Shown here one piece after another: positions 16,807-25,385 of a DNA stretch of 64,000 nucleotides (position 1 is its first letter; each line of letters starts with the position of its first letter). Source of the DNA: Flavobacterium sp. A45. Lineage in GTDB: Bacteria > Bacteroidota > Bacteroidia > Flavobacteriales > Flavobacteriaceae. The position numbers and the translations under genes were made by a program. The notes below the pieces were generated by a model. It made no database searches, had not been told where the DNA came from, and saw nothing but the letters and a program-made list of their open reading frames with translations. The stretch spans positions 1-64,000 of the forward strand of contig NZ_MUNX01000065.1 of assembly GCF_002001005.1 (NCBI RefSeq), written 5' to 3'.

Positions 16807-18099
16807 TTGAACTCAAAAAAAATCCTCATTATAACGTATTATTGGCCACCTGCCGGAGGTCCAGGTGTTCAGCGTTGGCTTAAGTTTGTAAAATATTTAC
16901 CTGATTTTGACATTCAGCCGATTGTTTATATTCCGGAGAATCCAACTTATCCAATAGTTGACACGAATTTGGAAAAAGAAGTTTCGGATAAAGCAATTAT
17001 TTTGAAACATAAAATTTTTGAACCCTATCAATTGGCTTCTTTTTTTTCTAAAAATAAAACCAAAAAGATTAGTTCTGGTATTATTCCAAACCAGAAAAAG
17101 CAAACTTTTCTTGAAAAGTCATTATTGTGGATTCGAGGAAACTTGTTTATTCCGGATGCACGAGTTTATTGGGTAAAGCCATCGGTTGCCTATTTGGAGA
17201 AATACATAGCCGAAAATAATATAGATACTATAATCACTTCCGGGCCACCACATAGTTTGCATTTGATTGGGCTGGTTTTAAAACAAAAAATGAAGCTAAC
17301 CTGGTTTGCTGATTTTCGAGATCCTTGGACAACTATTGGTTATCATAAATCATTACGATTATCAACTAGAGCCGAAAGAAAACACAAAGCACTTGAATAT
17401 CGTGTTTTGAATACAGCTGATACTATTATTGTTACCAGTAAAACGACGAAAACCGAATTTGAGGCAATAACCAATAAGCCTATAACTGTTATTACCAATG
17501 GTTATGATACAGAGCCAGCAACAAAAAATGTTTTGGATAGCAAATTTAGTCTTGCTCATATAGGTTCGTTTCTTTCGGAAAGAAATCCAATTATATTATG
17601 GGAATCGTTGACTGAATTGTTAAAAGAAATCCCAGATTTTAAATCGCATTTGGAATTAAAATTAATTGGGGCTGTTAGTCAAGAAGTATTAGATACGATT
17701 TCACAGTTTAATTTGGATTCTTATCTGAATAATCTAGGGTATGTTTCCCATTCTGAAGCAGTGGAGCATCAAAGAAATTCTCAGGTTTTGTTGCTTATCG
17801 AAATAAATTCGGAAGAAACGAAAAGCATTATTCCAGGAAAACTTTTTGAATATATGGTTTCTAATAGGCCAATTATTGCTATTGGCCCAAAAGATTCTGA
17901 TTTTGCTGAAATTATTACAGGAACAAATACAGGAGTATTTTTTGAGTATACTGAAAAAGAAAAATTAAAAAACACGATTGTTTCTTATTATAATCAATTT
18001 TTGGAAGGGAAATTACAATCCTATGGTGTAGGTTTGCAAAAATATTCCAGAAAGAATTTGACCAAAGATCTGGCACAATTAATTAATTCAAAGATTTAA
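16807..18099 (+). CDS. Glycosyltransferase, GT4-like (GT-B fold)
   Basis: A 430-residue GT-B enzyme. The N-terminal domain opens at residue 4 with KILIITYYWPPAGGPGVQRW, the donor-loop pattern of many flavobacterial surface-glycan transferases, followed by GPPHSLHLIGL (about 139-149) and WFADFRDPW (about 160-168). The C-terminal domain has HIGSFLSERNP and PGKLFEYMVSNRPIIAIGP (about 341-359), with the conserved Glu of the EX7E region. Because the first motif starts at once, TTG at 16807 must be the start; no in-frame ATG is near. The flippase gene follows 48 nt on. Likely role: cell-surface polysaccharide or glycoprotein glycan assembly; donor and acceptor unknown. Confidence 0.88.
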   Translation: MNSKKILIITYYWPPAGGPGVQRWLKFVKYLPDFDIQPIVYIPENPTYPIVDTNLEKEVSDKAIILKHKIFEPYQLASFFSKNKTKKISSGIIPNQKKQTFLEKSLLWIRGNLFIPDARVYWVKPSVAYLEKYIAENNIDTIITSGPPHSLHLIGLVLKQKMKLTWFADFRDPWTTIGYHKSLRLSTRAERKHKALEYRVLNTADTIIVTSKTTKTEFEAITNKPITVITNGYDTEPATKNVLDSKFSLAHIGSFLSERNPIILWESLTELLKEIPDFKSHLELKLIGAVSQEVLDTISQFNLDSYLNNLGYVSHSEAVEHQRNSQVLLLIEINSEETKSIIPGKLFEYMVSNRPIIAIGPKDSDFAEIITGTNTGVFFEYTEKEKLKNTIVSYYNQFLEGKLQSYGVGLQKYSRKNLTKDLAQLINSKI

Positions 18100-18147
18100 G
18101 GTGCTCCAACTTTAAACTTTTAAACCTTAAATTTTAAAATCTTATTA

Positions 18148-19617
18148 ATGGGCATAGTATTAAATCAATCTTTAAAAAATACAATAATTACCTATATTGG
18201 TTTTGGAATTGGAGGAATAAGTACCCTTTTTTTATTTCCTCCCATTTTAGGTAAAACTTTTTATGGATTGTCTAATTATATTTTGTCTTGTGCTAATGTA
18301 ATAATGCCTTTGTTTGCCATTGGTATGCAAAACACATTGGTTAAGTTTTATTCCCAATGTAAAACAGAGAAAGAACGAAATGAATTTTTATCTTTTACTG
18401 TATTATTTCCTATTTTGTTAATCGTTCTGATCATGTTGATCGGTTTGTTTTTTTATGATGAGATTTCTTTTTTTGTTACCAAAAAGAATCCAATAGTAAA
18501 AGATTTTATTTGGCTTATTCCTTTTATTGGAATCTGTATGGCATATTTTGAAATTTTTTATGCTTGGGCAAGAGTTCACATGCATTCTGTATTTGGTAAT
18601 TTTATAAAAGAAGTGGGATTGCGATTATTTTCGTTAATAGCTCTTTTAGGGATTTATTTTAAATGGATAACAGTAGTTGATTTTATTTATTTGACTGCAG
18701 GTATTTACTTTGTTGCTTTTTTGGTAACGATGTTTTACGCATTCCGAATTAAAAAACCTGTTTTCCAATTTACTATACCTCACAATGTAAAAGGAATTTT
18801 AGAATATACATCTTATATTATTTTATCGGGCAGTGTTGCTAATTTACTTTTGGATGGAGATAAAATTATGTTGAATCAATATATGGAGATTGGAAATATT
18901 GCTTTTTATTCAGTTGCCACATATATTGCGTTGGTTATTTCTGTGCCAAGCCGTGCAATGCATCAAATTGTGTATCCGATTACTGCAAAATTGATGCACG
19001 AAAACAAACACGATCAGTTGAATGATTTGTATAAAAAAACATCCATTAATTTACAAATTGTGGGTGGATTTGTGATGCTTTGTATTTTTGTAAATATCAA
19101 TCAGCTGTATGAAATGATGCCAAAAGAATATGGTGGCGGAATTATGGTTGTTTTTATGATTGGAGTTTCAAAATATTTTGATTTAATATTAGGGAATAAC
19201 AATGCGATTATTTTTAATTCTAAGTATTATAGAGCCGTATTGTTTTTAGGAGTTGGATTGGTGGTTTTGACGGTGATTCTGAATATGATATTTATTCCTT
19301 TATATGGGATTATTGGTTCTGCATTTGCTACTTTATTATCCATTACCTGTTATAGTGTTGCCAAATTGCTATTTGTCGTAAAAAGGATGAATTTGTATCC
19401 ATTTACAAAAGAAACATTGCATTCTATTGGAATAACTTTAGTTGTGTTTTTATTGTTTTATTTTTGGAGGTTTCCAACAAATCCAATTATTGCTATTGGT
19501 CTTAAATCAATTTTGGTAACTATTGTCTACGTATATATTAATTATAAGTTTGTTGTTTCACCAGAGATTAATCAGACTTTGGATAAAGTTCTTTTAAAAA
19601 TCAAGAAGAATAAATAG
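18148..19617 (+). CDS. Oligosaccharide flippase / polysaccharide biosynthesis membrane protein (Wzx-like)
   Basis: 489 residues with about 14 membrane helices spread over the whole length, in the MOP-superfamily pattern. Typical elements are LKNTIITYIGFGIGGIST at the N-terminus, GDKIMLNQYMEIGNIAFYSVA (about 232-252) in the middle, and a C-terminal GIIGSAFATLLSITCYSVAKL near 390-410. It should flip a lipid-linked glycan across the inner membrane. It lies 48 nt after the GT4-like gene and is probably in the same transcript. There is no Wzy or Wzz nearby. Confidence 0.85.
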   Translation: MGIVLNQSLKNTIITYIGFGIGGISTLFLFPPILGKTFYGLSNYILSCANVIMPLFAIGMQNTLVKFYSQCKTEKERNEFLSFTVLFPILLIVLIMLIGLFFYDEISFFVTKKNPIVKDFIWLIPFIGICMAYFEIFYAWARVHMHSVFGNFIKEVGLRLFSLIALLGIYFKWITVVDFIYLTAGIYFVAFLVTMFYAFRIKKPVFQFTIPHNVKGILEYTSYIILSGSVANLLLDGDKIMLNQYMEIGNIAFYSVATYIALVISVPSRAMHQIVYPITAKLMHENKHDQLNDLYKKTSINLQIVGGFVMLCIFVNINQLYEMMPKEYGGGIMVVFMIGVSKYFDLILGNNNAIIFNSKYYRAVLFLGVGLVVLTVILNMIFIPLYGIIGSAFATLLSITCYSVAKLLFVVKRMNLYPFTKETLHSIGITLVVFLLFYFWRFPTNPIIAIGLKSILVTIVYVYINYKFVVSPEINQTLDKVLLKIKKNK

Positions 19618-19686
19618 TTTAAATTGTGGCTTAAATCCATAAGTTTCTCTGTTTGATATATTTAAAATTTTGTCGCTTAGTTTTTT

Positions 19687-19694
19687 TATATTTG
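19687..19694 (+). promoter_or_regulatory. -7 box (TATATTTG) of the MscS-type gene
   Basis: Exact TAnnTTTG match about 70 nt before the start codon. A TTTG at 19669-19672 is 14 nt upstream, shorter than the usual spacing. Confidence 0.45.
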
Positions 19695-19763
19695 TAAGTA
19701 TAGTTTCTAATATTATAATAATGCTAGAAACTTTTTTATGAATTAATGGAAAACTTTTAGACT

Positions 19764-21446
19764 ATGATGAATTCTAAAACTGCACTACTTTATTTGTTTT
19801 TTGGATGTTCAATATTGGTATTTTCACAACCGAAAAAAAGCATTGCCAACTCAGACAGCACTAAAAATGAAAGTGCTGTATCTCATCAAAATGTTCCTAG
19901 TTTAAAAGGCTTTCCTGTAACACCTTTTAGAGATACCTTGTTTTTTGTCTATAATAAAATTGGATCTTTTAATGCAGAGAATAGAGCTAATGCCATTACC
20001 AGTAGGATAGTATTACTTTATGAAGACCCTTTTTTTAAGAAAGATTCATTGAAACTAAGCAAATCTGACTTCGGTGTTGATATTGTTTACAATAGTGATT
20101 TTGTTGTCATGTCTGTTACGGATTTGGACGGGAAAACAATTGGGAGCAGTAACTTTGACTTGGCTCAAAAAAACCTTGCTATTATACAAAAGACTGTACT
20201 TTTTCAAAAAGAAAATAATGATGTTGAGAGTTGGCTAAAAAGGATAGGACTTGTACTATTGTTGATTAGCTTAATAGTTGTAATCGTATTTGCAATTAAT
20301 AAATTGTTTAGATGGCTTCGTTTTTTTCTTATCAAAAGACAGGAAAGGTATTTTTCAGGATTAAAAATTAAAGAATCTTATGTTTTTTCACCAGAAAGAC
20401 ATTTGGAATTTGTTTTAAAGATTGTATCCTTGGCTCGGATAGTCGTTTTAATTTTTACATTTTATATTTCGTTGCCAGCAATTTTTAGTGTTTTTCCAGA
20501 AACGGAAGCCTATGCGACCACCCTTTTGAAATGGATTTTTTCTCCTGCCAAAACTGCATTGATGGGGTTTCTTGATTTCTTACCCAATTTAATTTCAATA
20601 TTGGTAATCGTAACATTGTTCCGTTATCTTTTGAAAGCGATCAAGTTTTTTGTTGATGAGATTCAGAAGGGCCAAATTAAAATTGAGGGTTTTTATAGTG
20701 ATTGGGCTAAGCCTACTTTTAACATCATAAAAGTTTTGATTTATGCTTTTATGATAATCATTATTTTTCCATATTTACCCGGATCCAATTCGCCAATATT
20801 TCAAGGGGTTTCTGTATTTGTTGGAGTATTATTTTCATTAGGTTCTTCCAATGCGATTGCCAATATGATAGCGGGATTGGTCATAACGTATATGCGCCCT
20901 TTTAAAATTGGTGATTTTATAAAAATTGGTGATGTTAGCGGAACTGTTATTGAGAAAACTTCATTGGTTGTTCGTGTTCGAACTCCAAAACAAGAAGATA
21001 TTACGATTCCAAATGCTACTGTTTTATCAAGTTCTTCGATTAATTATTCTGCAAATACTTTCGGAAATAACAGTGGGTTATTGATACATACTACAGTTAC
21101 CATTGGTTATGATTGTCCGTGGAATGATGTTCACAAAGCACTGATGGAAGCCGCTTTAAGAACCGATTTATTAGAAAAAATGCCAGAACCTTTTGTTTTG
21201 CAAACCAGTTTGGATGATTTCTATGTCGCTTATGAAATAAATGCCTATACCAAACAACCCAATCAACAGCCTCTAATTTATTCAAAATTGCATCAAAACA
21301 TTCAGGATTGTTTCAATGAAGCAGGGATTGAAATTATGTCACCGCATTATAATTCGCATCGAGATGGAAATAGAACAACTATTCCAAAGCACTATCTGGA
21401 TGAAGAGTATAAGCCTTCTTCATTTAGCGTAAAAGTTGAAAAATAG
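19764..21446 (+). CDS. Mechanosensitive ion channel, MscS family
   Basis: 560 residues. A signal peptide (1-22, ending VFSQ) and a periplasmic domain to about 150 are followed by four membrane helices near 157-180, 220-245, 255-300 and 320-345. The pore helix TM3 is near 345-375, with the Gly/Ala-rich sequence GVLFSLGSSNAIANMIAGLV that is the MscS hallmark. The beta domain (KIGDFIKIGDVSGTVIEKT) and the C-terminal alpha/beta domain follow. The long periplasmic N-terminus makes it larger than E. coli MscS (286) and closer to YbdG/YnaI-type channels. It protects against osmotic downshock. ATG at 19767 is an equal start. Confidence 0.9.
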   Translation: MMNSKTALLYLFFGCSILVFSQPKKSIANSDSTKNESAVSHQNVPSLKGFPVTPFRDTLFFVYNKIGSFNAENRANAITSRIVLLYEDPFFKKDSLKLSKSDFGVDIVYNSDFVVMSVTDLDGKTIGSSNFDLAQKNLAIIQKTVLFQKENNDVESWLKRIGLVLLLISLIVVIVFAINKLFRWLRFFLIKRQERYFSGLKIKESYVFSPERHLEFVLKIVSLARIVVLIFTFYISLPAIFSVFPETEAYATTLLKWIFSPAKTALMGFLDFLPNLISILVIVTLFRYLLKAIKFFVDEIQKGQIKIEGFYSDWAKPTFNIIKVLIYAFMIIIIFPYLPGSNSPIFQGVSVFVGVLFSLGSSNAIANMIAGLVITYMRPFKIGDFIKIGDVSGTVIEKTSLVVRVRTPKQEDITIPNATVLSSSSINYSANTFGNNSGLLIHTTVTIGYDCPWNDVHKALMEAALRTDLLEKMPEPFVLQTSLDDFYVAYEINAYTKQPNQQPLIYSKLHQNIQDCFNEAGIEIMSPHYNSHRDGNRTTIPKHYLDEEYKPSSFSVKVEK

Positions 21447-21522
21447 TTATTTTAGATAAATTGACTTGTTTTAGTATAGTTTATCTGAAAAATTTAGTAG
21501 GTTAAATATTGTTTATTTTTTA

Positions 21523-21550
21523 TTGAAATTCAGTTCAACGAGTATTTTTG
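21523..21550 (+). promoter_or_regulatory. Candidate promoter with long leader for the 98-residue gene
   Basis: TTG at 21523-21525 and TATTTTTG at 21543-21550 (exact TAnnTTTG), 17 nt apart. The start codon is 165 nt downstream, so the transcript would carry an unusually long leader. I see no riboswitch-like conserved structure in it. Confidence 0.35.
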
Positions 21551-21715
21551 CAGTTTTGTTGGCAAGGCATTTTTAAGTGTCTAAAAATAAGGTATTTATA
21601 AAATATTTTTTTCAATATCACCAAAAGTGGGTATTGTAGAGTTCTTTTATGTGGCTTAAATTTGTGCTATTCTTAAATATTTGTCTAAATACTTATTTAA
21701 ATTAATACACAGAAG

Positions 21716-22012
21716 ATGAAAAAGCATTTTATTAATCAAGATAAATTAAATCTATTTACAAAAATTATTTCGAATAAGATTCAAAATGGATTTGTTGTTG
21801 TAGAGAGAAATGATAAATTGCCTTTTACCATTTTATATAAAGAAGGCAAAAAAATAAATCACAGTCTAAATTTTTTAGTTTGCTGTGCAACATTAGGGAT
21901 GTGGTCTTTGCCTTGGTTGTATTTAACACAAGTTGCCTCCAAGGATAAGAAAGTATTGATAGCAATTGATGAGGAAGGTACAATTTTTGAAGAAAAATGT
22001 TATTTGGGTTAA
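21716..22012 (+). CDS. Small hypothetical protein with one membrane segment
   Basis: 98 residues, not recognised. Residues 1-48 are polar and basic. Residues 50-70 (FLVCCATLGMWSLPWLYLTQVA) form one membrane helix with a Cys-Cys pair, and 73-98 are a short charged tail. The N-terminal part (FVVVERNDKLPFTILYKEG) reads like a small beta domain. Monocistronic, with a long leader, and followed by an inverted repeat and a terminator. Confidence 0.6.
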   Translation: MKKHFINQDKLNLFTKIISNKIQNGFVVVERNDKLPFTILYKEGKKINHSLNFLVCCATLGMWSLPWLYLTQVASKDKKVLIAIDEEGTIFEEKCYLG

Positions 22013-22032
22013 TCCTTTTTGTCTTAGAATCG

Positions 22033-22129
22033 CTAATAGATTGCCACAGATTGACTGGGACGTACTTCGTTTTTGAAAATTATAGAATTGAATTAGAAAA
22101 AAATCTGTAAATCTGTGGCAAAATATTAG
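22033..22129. repeat. Imperfect 25-bp inverted repeat, possible MITE remnant
   Basis: Arms at 22033-22057 and 22105-22129 are inverted copies with a perfect 12-nt core (TTGCCACAGATT and its complement) and four mismatches outside it, enclosing 47 nt. There is no ORF inside. The size and ends suit a small non-autonomous element or REP pair. Confidence 0.45.
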
Positions 22130-22205
22130 ATTGCTTTTAGATTTTGGATTGATTGAAAATAACAAACAATTCTTCTAAAATTAATATATAAAGGGATATT
22201 GCATG

Positions 22206-22246
22206 AAAAGCCACCACAAATTATTAATTGTGAGTGGCTTTTTTGT
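22206..22246. terminator. Bidirectional terminator between the small gene and uvrA
   Basis: A stem of AAAAGCCAC with GTGGCTTTT, extended by ACAA/TTGT after a short bulge, ending in a run of T on the plus strand and T-rich on the minus strand. It lies between two convergent genes. Confidence 0.75.
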
Positions 22247-22269
22247 TGGATAAAAGGTTAGATGCTTTT

Positions 22270-25065
22270 TTATAATTTTTCTTTTAAATATTTTGCCGTA
22301 ATTGATTTTTTGTTTTTTACAATTTCTTCCGGAGTTCCCACTGCAAGTAATAAACCTCCATTTTCGCCTCCTTCAGGTCCTAAGTCAATAACCCAATCAG
22401 CACATTTTATTAAATCAAGATTGTGTTCTATTACAAGTATAGAATGCCCTTTTTCGATTAAAGCATCAAAGGAAGCCATTAGTTTTTTAATGTCATGAAA
22501 ATGCAATCCTGTTGTAGGTTCGTCAAAAACAAACAGTGCTTTTTCCTTGATAGTTCCTTTTACCAAAAAAGAAGCTAGTTTTATACGTTGAGCTTCCCCG
22601 CCGGAAAGTGTCGATGACGATTGTCCTAATTGTACATATCCAAGACCGACATCTTGCAGTGGTTGTAGTTTTTGGATGATTTTTGCTTGCTTGTTTTTTT
22701 CAAAGAAAATAATGGAATCATCGATGGTCATTGTTAGAATGTCGTGAATGTTTTTTCCATCAAAAGCGACTTCTAAAACTTCTTTTTTAAAACGTTTTCC
22801 ATTGCAGGTTTCACAAGGCAATTGCACATCGGCCATGAAAACCATTTCGACATTTATGGATCCTTCCCCTTTGCAGGTTTCGCATCTTCCACCATCAACA
22901 TTAAAAGAGAAATGCTTGGCTTGATAACCTCTTACTTTAGAAAGCTTTTCTTTGGCATATAATTCTCGAATGTCATCATAGGCTTTGATATAAGTTACTG
23001 GATTGGAACGTGAACTTCTACCAATAGGATTTTGATCTACGTATTCAATGTGTTTTATTTGAGAAAAAGAACCAGAAAGCTCACTAAATTGCCCCGCTTT
23101 TTCTCCAGCATTATCCAATTTTTTCTGCATGGCTGGAAAAAGAATTTTTTTGACAAGTGTACTTTTTCCGCTACCTGATACTCCTGTAATTACTGTTAGG
23201 ACATCAAGTGGAAAAGTGACGTCAATATTTTGCAGATTGTTTTCTCTTGCGCCTTTTATTTCAATGAAGTTTTTAAAAGGTCTTCTCTTTTTTGGAACTG
23301 TTATTTCAAGGTCACCGTTCAAATATTTAGCGGTTAAAGAACTTGATTTGAGGATTTCGTCATAAGTGCCTTGAGCCACTAAATTTCCTCCCAACGTTCC
23401 TGCTTCTGGACCTATATCGATAATCATATCAGCGGCTTTCATAATGTCTTCATCATGCTCCACTACGATTACGGTATTACCAAGGTCACGTAATGACAAT
23501 AAAACTTTAATCAGGCGTTCTGTGTCTTTTGGGTGTAAACCAATACTAGGCTCATCCAGAATGTACATAGAACCCACAAGGCTACTGCCTAATGAAGTTG
23601 CCAAATTAATACGTTGGGATTCTCCTCCGGAAAGAGTTGATGAATTTCTGTTTAGGGTCAAATAATTCAATCCTACTTCAGTTAAAAATGATAATCGATT
23701 ATTGATTTCGATTAATAATCGTTTGGCAATTTGTTTTTCATATTCATCTAAATCAATGTTATTGAAAAACTCGACCAAATGTTTAATAGGTAAATCCACT
23801 AAATCAGAAACGGTTTTACCATTTATTTTTACATATGAAGCTTCAATTCTCAAACGTTTTCCTCTACAAACATGGCATTTGGTTTTACCTCTATAACGTG
23901 AAAGCATCACTCTGTTTTGAATCTTATAATTTTTCTCTTCGAGTTCTTTGAAAAAGTCATTCAGTCCTTGAAAATACTTATTTCCAGTCCAAATCAAGTC
24001 TTTTTGTTCTTCAGTAAGTTGGAAGAACGGTTTGTGGATAGGAAAATCAAATTTATAGGCATGGTTTACCAACTCGTCTCGAAACCAGCCCATGCTTTCG
24101 CCACGCCAAGGAAATATGGCATTTTCAAAAACAGAAAGTGAAGTGTTTGGAACTACCAATTCAGCATCAATACCTATGATGTTTCCGTAGCCTTCACAAA
24201 CAGGACAAGCGCCATATGGATTGTTGAAACTGAATAAATGAACATTGGGTTCTAGAAAAGTAATGCTATCCAATTCAAAATTATTGGAAAATGAAAATCT
24301 TTTATCCGAATTTAATTCCTGTAAATAGCAAATTCCTTTTCCTTCAAAAAAAGCTGTTTGCACAGCATCCGATAGTCGATTGTAGAATTCTTCTTCATCT
24401 TTGACGACAATTCTGTCAATTATCAGTAAAATATCTTTATGGTCTAAAGTGTGTTGTTCCGCAGGGGTGAAATCATCTAGACGAATCATTTCATTATTAA
24501 CCAAAATCCTTGCAAATCCTTGCTGTAATAAGACTTTTAGTTTGTCTTCCAATTGTCTTCCTTCTTCAAGATGAATAGGGGCGAGGAGTAGCCATTTGCT
24601 GTCTAGGTCAAATTTTTTAACTTCGGTAACTACATCGGTAACGGTGTTTTTTTTAACTTCTTGTCCCGAAATAGGAGAATAAGTTCTTCCAATTCGGGCA
24701 AATAATAATTTGATATAATCGTATATTTCGGTTGAGGTGCCTACTGTAGAACGAGCATTGGTAGTGTTAACTTTTTGCTCTATGGCAATGGCAGGAGCAA
24801 TTCCTTTAATGTATTCTACTTTTGGCTTATCCAATCTTCCCAAGAATTGTCTGGCATAGGAAGATAAACTTTCCACATAACGGCGCTGTCCTTCGGCATA
24901 CAAAGTATCGAAAGCCAAACTTGATTTCCCTGAGCCGGAAAGCCCTGTGATAACGACAAGTTTATTTCTGGGAATGGCAACATCTACATTTTTTAAATTA
25001 TGTACCTGTGCACCTTTTATGATAATGTTTTTCTTCGGGTCGAGTGTGGAAATATCAATTGACAT
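22270..25065 (-). CDS. uvrA: Excinuclease ABC subunit A
   Basis: DNA damage recognition ATPase of nucleotide excision repair, acting as a dimer with UvrB. The 931 residues are close to the usual 940. Two ABC modules are visible: Walker A sequences [13 protein letters not shown] (about 40-52) and [11 protein letters not shown] (about 625-635), and signatures LSGGESQRI (about 480) and LSGGEAQRI (about 822). Zinc-site cysteine pairs CPVCEGYG (about 271), CHVCRGKR and [16 protein letters not shown] are all present, as is the [14 protein letters not shown] segment. A consensus -7 box lies 19 nt upstream. Confidence 0.97.
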   Translation of the reverse strand: MSIDISTLDPKKNIIIKGAQVHNLKNVDVAIPRNKLVVITGLSGSGKSSLAFDTLYAEGQRRYVESLSSYARQFLGRLDKPKVEYIKGIAPAIAIEQKVNTTNARSTVGTSTEIYDYIKLLFARIGRTYSPISGQEVKKNTVTDVVTEVKKFDLDSKWLLLAPIHLEEGRQLEDKLKVLLQQGFARILVNNEMIRLDDFTPAEQHTLDHKDILLIIDRIVVKDEEEFYNRLSDAVQTAFFEGKGICYLQELNSDKRFSFSNNFELDSITFLEPNVHLFSFNNPYGACPVCEGYGNIIGIDAELVVPNTSLSVFENAIFPWRGESMGWFRDELVNHAYKFDFPIHKPFFQLTEEQKDLIWTGNKYFQGLNDFFKELEEKNYKIQNRVMLSRYRGKTKCHVCRGKRLRIEASYVKINGKTVSDLVDLPIKHLVEFFNNIDLDEYEKQIAKRLLIEINNRLSFLTEVGLNYLTLNRNSSTLSGGESQRINLATSLGSSLVGSMYILDEPSIGLHPKDTERLIKVLLSLRDLGNTVIVVEHDEDIMKAADMIIDIGPEAGTLGGNLVAQGTYDEILKSSSLTAKYLNGDLEITVPKKRRPFKNFIEIKGARENNLQNIDVTFPLDVLTVITGVSGSGKSTLVKKILFPAMQKKLDNAGEKAGQFSELSGSFSQIKHIEYVDQNPIGRSSRSNPVTYIKAYDDIRELYAKEKLSKVRGYQAKHFSFNVDGGRCETCKGEGSINVEMVFMADVQLPCETCNGKRFKKEVLEVAFDGKNIHDILTMTIDDSIIFFEKNKQAKIIQKLQPLQDVGLGYVQLGQSSSTLSGGEAQRIKLASFLVKGTIKEKALFVFDEPTTGLHFHDIKKLMASFDALIEKGHSILVIEHNLDLIKCADWVIDLGPEGGENGGLLLAVGTPEEIVKNKKSITAKYLKEKL

Positions 25066-25083
25066 ACTAAAAATGAATTTTCA

Positions 25084-25091
25084 CAAAAGTA
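25084..25091 (-). promoter_or_regulatory. -7 box (TACTTTTG) of uvrA
   Basis: Exact TAnnTTTG match on the minus strand, 19 nt before the uvrA ATG. No LexA-like palindrome is visible around it. Confidence 0.45.
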
Positions 25092-25284
25092 CTCAATTTT
25101 GATGTGAGATTGCCTAAAGAATTATATTCAAAAATTGGTTTTTTAGTCTATTTTTGTTTTGTGATTTGTATTTGATAATAATCTAGTTAGTGCCAAATTA
25201 TTATTTTTTATTAAACAATAAAAACGCTATAATGTCGTATTTTTAAATTGTATAAAAGTTAGCAATCATTTGATTTTTAATTGG

Positions 25285-25313
25285 TTTGTTTTATAATTAG
25301 CCTTTTAACTTTA
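25285..25313 (+). promoter_or_regulatory. Candidate promoter of the glucan-locus regulator
   Basis: TTTG at 25285-25288 and TAACTTTA at 25306-25313 with 17 nt between them; one mismatch in the -7 box. The TTG start is 72 nt on. The rest of the 320-nt gap to uvrA is AT-rich and without other recognisable features. Confidence 0.35.
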
Positions 25314-25385
25314 CGATTTTAAAACTTTCGACTTACTTATGTATCCTTTTTTATTAGTTCCTCTAATCTAAATACCACATTTCAT

